NCBI GenBank assembly: GCA_964019335.1
Contig: OZ025685.1
Span: 374,001-438,000, forward strand
Length of the DNA: 64,000 bases
Direction of reading: 5' to 3'
Source of the DNA: Diplonema japonicum
Lineage: Eukaryota > Euglenozoa > Diplonemea > Diplonemida > Diplonemidae
Positions 52,620 to 60,901 of this stretch are shown here, piece after piece; the stretch's first letter is position 1, and every line of letters begins with the position of its first letter. Both the position numbers and the translations under genes were made by a program. The notes beneath the pieces are model-generated. The model ran no database searches. It was not told where the DNA came from and saw only the letters and a list, made by a program, of their open reading frames with translations.

Positions 52620-53182
52620 GCTGTTGTGCTCGGATAAGGGCCCGAATATATATTTTATTTTTTTTTTACTCATATTTCCTTTTTTTTCTCTCTTCATTCT
52701 TGTTTCCCCTCTTCCCGTCCCCCCACGACTCGGGATTTTGGTAGCCTGGAGCGGTGGGGCAGAGGAGCAGAATTTTTAAATGAAAAATGGAAAAAAACAA
52801 AAAAAAAAGAGCTGAAAATAGGATTATACACCCCCTCCCCTTGTTTATAAAAAAAGGTTAAAATTACAACTTCGAGAGAACGAAAGAAATATGAAGAAAA
52901 ACGAAAAGAGATGCGAAGTAGAGTGAGAACGGGGGGGGGGCTTACAAGGACCTCCTTTTTTTTAGCTCACATTTATTATTTCTTGTTTTTGCTTTTTGAT
53001 GACAAAGATGTATGAAGGTACAGACATCTAACAGCGCAACCCCACTTTTTTTTTGGCGGGCCATTGATAACCACTTCGTTCCTAGCGTAGTGAATTTTCT
53101 TTTTTAAACCTTCGAGAATCTGGATCTGTACTTTGAAGCACATTCGCCGAGATGAAAGGAAAAAAAAAAAAAATAACTATTT
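51295..53182. other. intergenic with dispersed-repeat fragments
   Basis: Homopolymers, including a G-run (about 51932-51955), a C-run (about 52214-52236) and long T-runs. The block 52355-52422 matches 17942-18004. The block 53055-53086 is a GGCGGGCC.TTG.TAACCACTTC family member. No host gene is seen. Confidence 0.5.
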
Positions 53183-53331
53183 ATTTAGTGAAAATAAGAT
53201 CGTATGATTTTCACGCGTGGTGGCAGTGGTTTAACGAGTGGGTATATGACTTCACGAGCGAAGCGAGTGAAGTAACATCAACGAGTTAAACATGCCACCA
53301 CAAGTGAAAATCAGATCTATTTTCACTAAAT
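53183..53331. repeat. foldback element with central GA/GNA hairpin
   Basis: The outer arms begin ATTTAGTGAAAATA and end TATTTTCACTAAAT, continuing inwards through GATTTTCAC..GTGGTGGCA to TTTAAC. The centre at 53249-53273 is ACTTCAC, GA, GC, GAA, GC, GA, GTGAAGT, the same tip as at 6703-6735. About 149 bp, no coding capacity. Confidence 0.8.
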
Positions 53332-53345
53332 CCGTTGTTTTATTT

Positions 53346-53917
53346 AACGTCAGTCAGATTTGAAAGGGTGGGATATTACAGGTTACAAGTTACAAGTTAC
53401 AAGTTACAAGTTACAAGTTACAAGTTAAGATTTTACTGGGGGTGCTTATGGTTGATATTGATTGTCAAGGCATATGTGTAGTGCGGGCTGTGTGTCCATG
53501 AGTGCTGACAGGACCTCGGTCTGGACCTGTGGGGCTGCTGCCTGGGTTGCTGAGGTTGCCCCACTAGCAGCTGTCACCGCTGCTGGCTTGCCAAGCCCAC
53601 CTCTCTCCCCTTCTGTTGAGGGAGGCGACCAGATCCTTAGTGAGATTCCCAGATTCGAACCGGGGTTTCCAAAACAAGGGGCCTGTGTGGTAACCACTTA
53701 GGTGATTTCTTTTCCGTGTTTGCCCCCCAACCCCTTGCTGTGCAGTGAAAATAGGGCAAGCGTGAATATAAAGTACTTTGTTTTCACTCATAAAGTAATT
53801 TTTCATTTCTGCCCCTGTTTTCTTCCTAAAACAAGCCTGAAATCTGCAATGAAAATAAAGTGAAGCGTGAAATAATGTGAAATATAATATTCACTCTTGA
53901 AAATCTGACTGGAGTTA
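53346..53917. mobile_element. candidate TIR element hosting a SINE
   Basis: AAC..CAGTCAGATTT near 53346-53361 is inverted at 53901-53917 (AAATCTGACTGGAGTT). The interior carries AATAAAGT and TTTTCACT motifs resembling the foldback elements, and contains the SINE-like unit. The boundaries are tentative. Confidence 0.4.
53383..53703 (-). mobile_element. probable tRNA-derived SINE with heptamer tail
   Basis: On the minus strand the unit starts near 53703 with CCTAAGTGGTTACCACA, like a tRNA D-arm/A box. It continues to CCCGGTTCGAATCTGGG (53648-53664), a complete T-arm with a 7-base TTCGAAT loop and an exact B-box GGTTCGAATC. A body of about 210 bases follows and ends in six tandem CTTGTAA heptamers (53383-53424). 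A tRNA-like head, unrelated body and short tandem tail are the hallmarks of a SINE. The anticodon arm is degenerate, so it is not a functional tRNA. Confidence 0.62.
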
Positions 53918-54027
53918 TATAAAATAAATAAATAAAGTACTGAAAAACTGAAAAAGAAAAAAAAAAAAAGTGCTGGTCTGACAACTTGTCCGAGTTTTTT
54001 CGGCACCCTGGCACTTGACAGCCCGAC

Positions 54028-54062
<35 letters not shown>

Positions 54063-54071
54063 CTTGAGAAT

Positions 54072-54699
54072 AACAACGTACATGGTAACCAAATAACTTT
54101 TTTCCACTCAAGTCTGTAAGCAGAATTTCCACCACTGTTTACGGTAACCCACAACTTTTTTTCCACTCTCCACGGTAGCCTACAACTTTTTTTCCACTCA
54201 AATGGTTTTTTTGTAAGAATTTTCCACTCTCCACGACCAATTTTTATTTCCACTAAACACGGTAACCCACAACTTTTTTTCCAACGTCCGCGGTAGAGGT
54301 CTGTGTGCACTTGGGAAAAACGTGCAGGCACAGCCAGGGCTCGGAAAGACACCAAGAATTGGAAGCGAAGTGAGACAGAAGGGAAAAATAAGTGCAGAAC
54401 CCTCATTACTCAACTGCTGTTCCACAGCCCAGTTGAAGTCCCAGCCTTCAGGGTAGTCACCCATTTCTCTTAAAAGGTCTTTTTCCCTTTTCTTTTGCGA
54501 TGACATCATGTTTTGCCCCCCTCGCTACATTTCGTACCAAACCCCAATGAGGCATAGAAATGTCGGAGGTTACCGTGGACGGTGGAAAAAAAGTTAGTGG
54601 TTGCATAAGGGAAATTGTTGTTACCGTGAACGGTGGAAAAAAAGTTGGAGGCTTAAGGCGACGGTGGAAAAAAGTTATTTGGTTACCGTGTACATTGTT
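54072..54699. mobile_element. MITE-like element with compound inverted repeats
   Basis: The left end (54072-54109) contains GGTAACCAAATAACTTTTTT and the right end (54663-54699) its inverse. Next to each end lie further copies of a unit of about 30 bases (CGGTAACCCACAACTTTTTT and relatives at 54135, 54169 and 54258; inverted at 54566 and 54620). No transposase is visible in the roughly 250-base centre. Confidence 0.65.
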
Positions 54700-54713
54700 T
54701 TTCCCTTTTTTTC

Positions 54714-54744
<31 letters not shown>

Positions 54745-54847
54745 TGCAAGCGAGAGACACCCTGACAACAACGCTTCGCCCCCGCGGACCTTTCATTGTA
54801 ATTTTTTCTACTTCTCAAGGTGATTCGCGAGATTTTTTTTTTTGTTT

Positions 54848-55010
54848 ACAAACTTCTCCAGGTTTTACCCGGCACGTGCAAACAACGGCCAGTTCCTCTT
54901 TTTTTTTTTATTCCCAGAAAAAAGATACCCCCCCTACCGCGAGACGGGGCTAGGCAGCCAAAATGTCGAAGAGGTGCATCGCAAAGGTAAGAAGCTCACT
55001 GATGTGTTGT
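54848..55010 (+). repeat. composite dispersed repeat
   Basis: 54848-54897 matches 39203-39252, and 54917-55010 matches 16480-16590, so the two blocks are adjacent only here. Together they probably represent parts of one longer retroelement. Confidence 0.5.
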
Positions 55011-55832
55011 AACTTTCACTTTGACCGGTATCGGTTTTTTTTTTTTTTTCCTTTTCCTGTCAACCATATATGATTTAACCCCCTCCTTCCCTTCGGAGAT
55101 TCTGTAGCCACCATGACCTTCATGAGAATGCCTTGCCCAGCGACCCAGCTTCGCAAGGACGCAAGGAACTTCGGTGTACATGGTTCGCACATTAAACACC
55201 TACGCAGTCTTTAGTCTCTACAGCGTAGGCGGTCCCTGAGGGGAAGGGGTGGGGAAAGGTTTTTCTCTCTTTTTTTTTTTTTTTTTTTTTTAGAAAAAAA
55301 AGGGGGGGGGAAGGAACACGGAGTACTGTCTATATAATCTTCATGCGGCTTTTTTCTTTTCTTTTTTTTTTTTTTTTTTGTGGAGCACGCTGAAATCTCT
55401 AACGGTTTCTTCTTTTTTTTTTTGGCGGGCCGTTGCTAACCACTTCGTTCCTATCACAGTGATTTTTTTTTTTTTTTAATTTGCAGGTGCGATATTTCTC
55501 AAAAAAAAAGAAGAAGAAATGAAAGAAACGACAAAAAAGGGGCCAATGGATGTTCTTCTCAACTTTCGAATGATGCTGTAATAGGCTGGGCAAGCAAAAG
55601 TAAAAGAACAGTTTAGAAAAGCATCAAAAAAAAGTAAGGAAAAACGAATATTTTAACGTTAAAAAGGGGATTCCATAGGATTACACTGGTTAGAGTTTTT
55701 TTATGGGCCCAAAATGCCCTAAGCGAAAAAAAACTAGAAAATGGCAACGACCCCCTTTTGACCGACATATAGTTAGGGAAATAAAAAGGTGATACTAGGC
55801 ATAACCAGGATAGGGTCACAATGAGACACCCC
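55011..55832. other. intergenic, no gene seen
   Basis: Homopolymers and one dispersed-repeat block at 55424-55453 (GGCGGGCCGTTGCTAACCAC). Confidence 0.5.
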
Positions 55833-56469
55833 CCTAGGCATAGTGGCGAGGCGACTCGCATTCTCGCACGAAAAGAATCTGAGCCGAAATTCTCGCAAAA
55901 CGACTCGCATTCTCGCACATTCTCGCACGATTCTCGCACATGCTAGTGTGCACTTCAGGTGTGCATGTGTCAAAAATAACCCACCCTCGACCTTCAAACT
56001 CCTCCCAACTAATGCGAGAAGAGTGCGTTCACGTCCGCCCCCGTGTGTGATTCACCCTCCTTGATGTCTAGGTGGAGGAGGGCTCCTCTGAGTACCCGAC
56101 CAGCCCAGAAATGTTTGGCACTGGTGGCGTCTGTGCTTAACGGCAACAGGGTCTTTTCGAGCCCTTGTCTCCTTCTCGAATCCGGGCCCCTTTGCCAGCA
56201 GCGTGTCTGGTGTCGGTATCTTCATGCGCGAGCTCCTCCGATGGGATGCTGGGAAGGTGTGTTTGCTGCTTGGTGGTTGGTGGTGCCTGCGACCAAACAC
56301 AACATCGCCCACCCGTCTATGAACTCCTGCCCCACCACGGGGCAAAGCACTGCCTGTTGAGGTCCTTCGAAGATTTTGACACTCAGGCACGCTTTCCCTG
56401 TTGAAGTTTCAGCCAAAAAAAATTCTCGCATCATTCTCGCATGCGAGTCGTCTCACCACTATGCCTAGG
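55833..56469. mobile_element. TIR element with TTCTCGCA sub-repeats
   Basis: CCTAGGCATAGTGGCGAG at 55833 and its inverse ending CTATGCCTAGG at 56469 form termini of about 29 bp with two mismatches. ATTCTCGCA units are clustered at both inner ends. The central 56040-56400 is GC-rich with short open frames on both strands, but no recognisable transposase. Confidence 0.65.
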
Positions 56470-56489
56470 GCTATTCTGGCAAGGAAACG
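56467..56489 (+). repeat. solitary arm of the GGGCTATGTTGG palindromic family
   Basis: AGGGCTATTCTGGCAAGG and following AAACG match the arms at 4298 and 6013. It abuts the right end of the preceding TIR element. Confidence 0.55.
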
Positions 56490-56896
56490 CGTTTCCAAGC
56501 ATTTCTTTTTGAATTTCGAAAAAAAGAAAGAAAAAGAAATCATGGAAAAATCCAAGAAAAAAAAAAAAAAAAAAAAAAAAAACACCCAAGTTTCAGCATG
56601 GTATACAAATATCGCATTTAACGCAGGTCTTCAAAAAAAAAAAATTCCATTCCATTTCTTTTTTTTGTTACAAATATTTATCTTGCAAAAAATGATTTTA
56701 TACGCAACTTGTGCCGAGCAAAAAACTTTCGCAGCTTTTAAAAAACCTTTTTTGCTCGTGCGAACAACAAAAAGTAAAATGCCGCCGGAGACTGCAAAAC
56801 GGGTGGAGAGAGGGTTGAATCACCCACCTCCCCGCCTCCGTGCCAGACGCGAACAGCAAAGACATATAGTCATAAAGAATTATTTTTTTATATATA
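56490..56896. other. intergenic AT-rich DNA
   Basis: A-run at about 56560-56582, no gene seen. It ends at the TA that flanks the pogo-like element. Confidence 0.5.
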
Positions 56897-58518
56897 CTGT
56901 AAAACGAATAATGTCGGACGGAAAAACTCCCGGACACCAAAAAAACCCGGACATTTTTCCGTCCGGGTGTTTTTCTGGGAAGAAGTTTTTTTACTTAAGG
57001 GGGGTACGGGTAGCAGCTCCCACCACGTTTGCCTGGAAGGGCTTTATTCCTTGTGCAGAGCCAAAATGTCACCCTGCGTGGCAGTTTGAATTTTTCTTCC
57101 CCTTTCAATGCACCAACAAACAGCACCCACGGGATCTTTAACTTCTCATAAACCCGTACTTCTTTCGTCAGATTGACTAGTTCGACTACCCAAGGCACGT
57201 TGAGCAGCTGGCTTGTGAGGGGCCCAACTTTGGTGCTGACACCCCCGGCCAGCTCACCCCCGAGAGGTGGAGGAGATAAACTCCTTACACCGGGCCAGTA
57301 CAAACCCCCGAAAGCAGCTTGGCGGCCTCTGCCTCGGTCAGAAGACGGCAGCAACAGGTTCAACAGAGCCCCCGGTTTCTTCCAGACGGAAATACTGGAC
57401 GTTGCTATTCCACCCTACCACACCCTGGCCGCCGCGACGCCGTGATAGCTGCGTATCGCCCAATACGGGATTTAGCATCCTTCGGGGGCTGAAAGGTTTT
57501 TGCTTGAGTCGATAGGTAAACGGGCTTGGTGAGCCTATCCCAGCACAACAAATATGCACTTATGCAGAAGGGCTGCTGTGCGCCAATCCAGCCCGAAAGA
57601 CAGACCTGGTAGACTTTGGTGGGGCGCTGTCCTTTTCCACTGGCTAGGCTGACAAATTTTGCAGCAAGAAAGACAAAAGCCGCAAGCCACCTCCGGAAAG
57701 CCCGGAAACGAGAAGGACAACGAGAAGGCACGCTGTTTCACCATGGAATTCAGGTCCATAATCGACACCCATAAAGTAAGGCCGGAATTGGTCTGGAATA
57801 CGGGGTTAAAAACCAAAACAAAAAGGGGTGCTAAGGTCGTAAAAGTCCGTGACTTGGGGGACAAAACGGGCTATAACCGAACAGCTGGCTGTTTCCTTGG
57901 CTGGATGGTTAAATACAAAGGCAAAGCGGAAACGCAACCGGCAGGGATTATCCGTGCCCCGGTCAAGCACCCGCCCACCGAATGGAGCCTAACGGCATCG
58001 CCCAATCATTGGGCTAATTATGATACTCGGTATCTGGGTTACGGAGCTGTTTCTTCTTTTTTGCTATAAATCATCGATTCCCATGGTTTTGCCGAACGGG
58101 CCGATTCTGCTGCTTGTCGGCGACCACAACTCTCACACGACCTATGCCTATGGGTTCGTAGAGTTGTTCGCAGGCGCAAATGTGCACATTGCTTTTGTCC
58201 CCCTGGGCTCACCTACATGGTTCAACCGATGGATATTGGGTTGAACGCAGCTGTAAAGCATCTATTAAGAAAGGTAGTAGGCCACACGAAGGCTCGACAA
58301 GCTGATTGCCTCAGGGGCAGCAAGGGAGGACAAAGATGCAGAAAGGGAACCCTGGGGGTTTCTTCGCGCGGTTGCCGTTTGCAGCCCAGGCCAGTATGTA
58401 GGTGGTAGTGGACCAGGCCCCCTGACGGCCTTACCTAAAAAAAATTCCCGGACGGAAGAATTCCCGGACGCCAAAAAAACTCGGACATTTTTCCGTCCGG
58501 GAGTTTTTCGTTTTACAG
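56897..58518 (+). mobile_element. pogo/Tc1-mariner-like DNA transposon, decayed
   Basis: Termini CTGTAAAACGAA (56897) and CGTTTTACAG (58509-58518) are inverted and flanked by TA on both sides (56895-56896, 58519-58520), the Tc1/mariner-superfamily target. Subterminal palindromes built on TCCGTCCGGG / CCCGGAC occur at both ends (56914-56975 and 58446-58503). The 1622-bp interior carries a broken DDE transposase. No intact N-terminal DNA-binding domain is seen. Confidence 0.7.
57659..58408 (+). pseudogene. DDE transposase fragments (pogo-like)
   Basis: Two or three frames must be combined. The first part (57659-58069) reads through PELVWNTGLKTKTKRG and GYNRTAGCFLGWMVKYKG; the first catalytic Asp region looks deleted. 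The second part (from about 58087) reads LPNGPILLLVGDHNSHTT with the second Asp, then NVHIAFVPLGSPTW. After a frameshift near 58215 it reads VQPMDIGLNAAVKHLLRK, carrying the third acidic position. This D...D..SH...QP.D order is typical of pogo/Tigger-type transposases. Confidence 0.65.
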
Positions 58519-59244
58519 TATATTTTTTTTTATGAAGACCGATCCGAGGCTTTGGTCTAGGTGACCAGAGAACATTTTTACCACTTTTTAATAAATCGGG
58601 GGGGGGGGGGGGGGGGGGGTACTTTCTTTTCTATACTATGCACCAACCAGCGCACCGCAAAAAATAGTACAAGTTATCTCTTTTTGAAGTGCAGCAAATT
58701 ATTTTCCACCCGACGCCCCCCCTTTTTGCCTTTCCGAAGTTGCAGTTCAAAAAAAAAAAAGAAAGAAAACAAAAAAAAAACAAAAAAAGTGGGAGGAAAA
58801 AAACAACCTCTAAGTGAGGCGCCCATAAAAAGAAATTTTCTTCCTCTCTTTTTATGATTCCCAAGAAAAAAAAAAGAAAGAAAGAACACAAAAAGATCAA
58901 TGCTGCAAAACTTAGGTGTCATCTGGGAGAGTGTATCGGAAGTCGGAAACCCCCCCCCTTTTTTTTCTATTCACTGATACAAACTTTGAAAAAGAAATAT
59001 GCGAAAATAATAGGAGGGCGGGGATTTTATTTTGCACCTATTTCATATTAGTTCTATTGCATTCTCACGATGGTGGATCCGTGGATACCGGAATTTCTTT
59101 TTTTCTTTCCCCTGTTGCAAACAGTAGGTCGCTCCTAAAAAGGAAATCGTTATTGAGAGGGCCACAGTTGGCCGAAAGACAGGCACATTAAAAAAAAAAA
59201 AAAAAGTATTTTCATATACCCCTTTCTGTTAACCAGTATGTCAT

Positions 59245-59283
<39 letters not shown>

Positions 59284-59940
59284 CCCCGTGCCTGTTCAAG
59301 ACGTGGGGGTTTTCTTTCATACTTACACTGGTGTGTGATGAATGAAAAACGAGAAAAAAGAAAAAAGAGAACGAGACAGAAAACCCAAGGGGAGGCACTT
59401 TTTTTTTTTTTTTTTTTTTTTTTTTCCCTTATATCCCCTACTTTTCTTTTTTGCTTGAGCTTTCCGTTCTTTAGTCTACACTTCCCTCCCCCCTCAAAAA
59501 AAAAAACTGCCCTAATTCTCGATAATTTTCTTTCTGTTCTGGTCAGAAGGAACAGGGGAAAAACACAAAGAAGAAAGGGAGAAGGAAAAAAAAAAAAAAG
59601 CACGTAGAATTTTATCAAAAAGAAAAAAAAAAACAAAACAACAACTTATAGTAACCCCCAGAGGTTTTTTTTATAAGTGTAGTAGGCAGTATATGGTTTT
59701 TTATGGTTTTTTTACCCTCCCCCCCCCCCCCCCCCCCCCCCGCGCTTTTATATTAGCTAAGAGAAAGAAGGGGAGGGGAGAAGAAAAAAAAAAGAATTCC
59801 CGCAAAACCCTTTTTTTCACCTTTCTTTGCCCTTTTTTTTCCCCCCCTGGGTTTTCGTGTTTTTTTTTTCTTCAGTTTCCATTTTTTTTTTTCCCATGTT
59901 ACATCTCTATAATTTGTATAGGTTTTATTCAAAAAAAAAA
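58519..59940. other. intergenic, low complexity
   Basis: G-run (about 58599-58619), C-run (about 59720-59741), many A/T runs, no gene seen. A T/C-rich stretch with TTCAG at about 59872-59876 may be the acceptor for the next gene. Confidence 0.5.
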
Positions 59941-60780
59941 ATGAAAAAGATCTGCTTTCTCGGGGGAGGGGCCATGGGGACTGCGATGCTTGAGGGCATC
60001 TTGAAAAAAAAAATAGTGTCCCCCAAGGACGTGGTGGTAGTGGAAATCATCCCAGAGCTGAGGCAGAAAATCGAAACCACCTATGGTGTTCAAACGACCG
60101 CCGACGCTTCCTCCGGCGTAGCAAGCAGCGACATTGTGGTCATTTGTGTAAAACCCCACATGATACAAAAAGTGATGAAAAGTATCAATCCTGCTCTCGC
60201 CAGCAATAAGCTATACATCAGCATCGCAGCTGGTGTTGATCTTCAGACGCTCAACGGAATGTTGAAAGAAAGCCACGGGACAAGGTGGATCAGAGTAATG
60301 CCCAACATAGCCTGTACCTTAGGGGAGAGCGCGTCCTCTTATACACCTGACGCCGCCTGTACCAAGGCAGATATTGAGGTGGCTAATGAGATTCTTTCTG
60401 CGTGTGGGTTGGCTGTGATGCTTGCAGACGAGCACCTTCTCAACGCGGCCACTGGTGTTGCGGGCAGTGGGATAGCGTATGTATTCCTCTTCATTGAAGG
60501 CCTTGCAGACGGTGGTGTCCGTGCTGGTCTCCCCCGTGCCACTGCGCTTTCCCTTGCAGCACAGACGGTGCTTGGTGCCTCTAAGATGGTCCTTTCCAAC
60601 CCCCCTTCGCATCCTGGTGTTCTTAAAGATGCCGTGTGTTCCCCAGGCGGCACCACCATTGAGGCTGTCGCCTCCCTCGAGCGCAGCGGTCTTCGCTCGG
60701 CCGTCATCGAAGCCGTCACTGCCGCCTCGCAGAAGTCCATCGCTCTTGGGGAAAAGGCTAAGGCTAAGGCTAAACTGTAA
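59941..60780 (+). CDS. proC: pyrroline-5-carboxylate reductase
   Basis: The 279-residue enzyme performs the last step of proline synthesis, reducing 1-pyrroline-5-carboxylate with NAD(P)H. The N-terminal Rossmann fold starts KKICFLGGGAMGTAM. Residues about 65-75 read IVVICVKPHMI and 115-122 VMPNIACTL. The C-terminal dimerisation domain has ATGVAGSGIAYVFLFIEGLADGGVRAGLPR and the family signature KDAVCSPGGTTIEAVASLE. Length is normal. The end KAKAKAKL finishes in AKL, a good peroxisome/glycosome targeting signal (PTS1). The ATG directly follows an A12 run. Upstream in-frame sequence is Phe-rich leader and is excluded. Confidence 0.94.
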   Translation: MKKICFLGGGAMGTAMLEGILKKKIVSPKDVVVVEIIPELRQKIETTYGVQTTADASSGVASSDIVVICVKPHMIQKVMKSINPALASNKLYISIAAGVDLQTLNGMLKESHGTRWIRVMPNIACTLGESASSYTPDAACTKADIEVANEILSACGLAVMLADEHLLNAATGVAGSGIAYVFLFIEGLADGGVRAGLPRATALSLAAQTVLGASKMVLSNPPSHPGVLKDAVCSPGGTTIEAVASLERSGLRSAVIEAVTAASQKSIALGEKAKAKAKL

Positions 60781-60901
60781 AAATGAAGGATTTGAAAAAA
60801 AAAAAAAGAAAAGAAGTGTCATTGAGTTATTCAATGGGGTTTTTTCCCCTTTTTTTGGAAGACAATTAACCAAGCCCCAAAAAAGAAGGCCAGGGGCAGG
60901 G
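60781..60901 (+). other. short intergenic spacer
   Basis: The 121 bases between the reductase and the RING gene include a T-run and AG sites at about 60888 and 60898, just before the next ATG. Confidence 0.4.

Noticed and set aside
6703..53273. CRISPR array or bacterial REP element from the repeated CACGAG...CGAGTG hairpins
   Set aside because: Only three widely spaced copies inside larger inverted repeats; no regular spacing, no cas genes, eukaryotic context.
53641..53703. A functional tRNA gene on the minus strand
   Set aside because: The T-arm and B-box are perfect, but the anticodon stem cannot be folded and acceptor ends do not pair; the tandem-repeat tail indicates a SINE.
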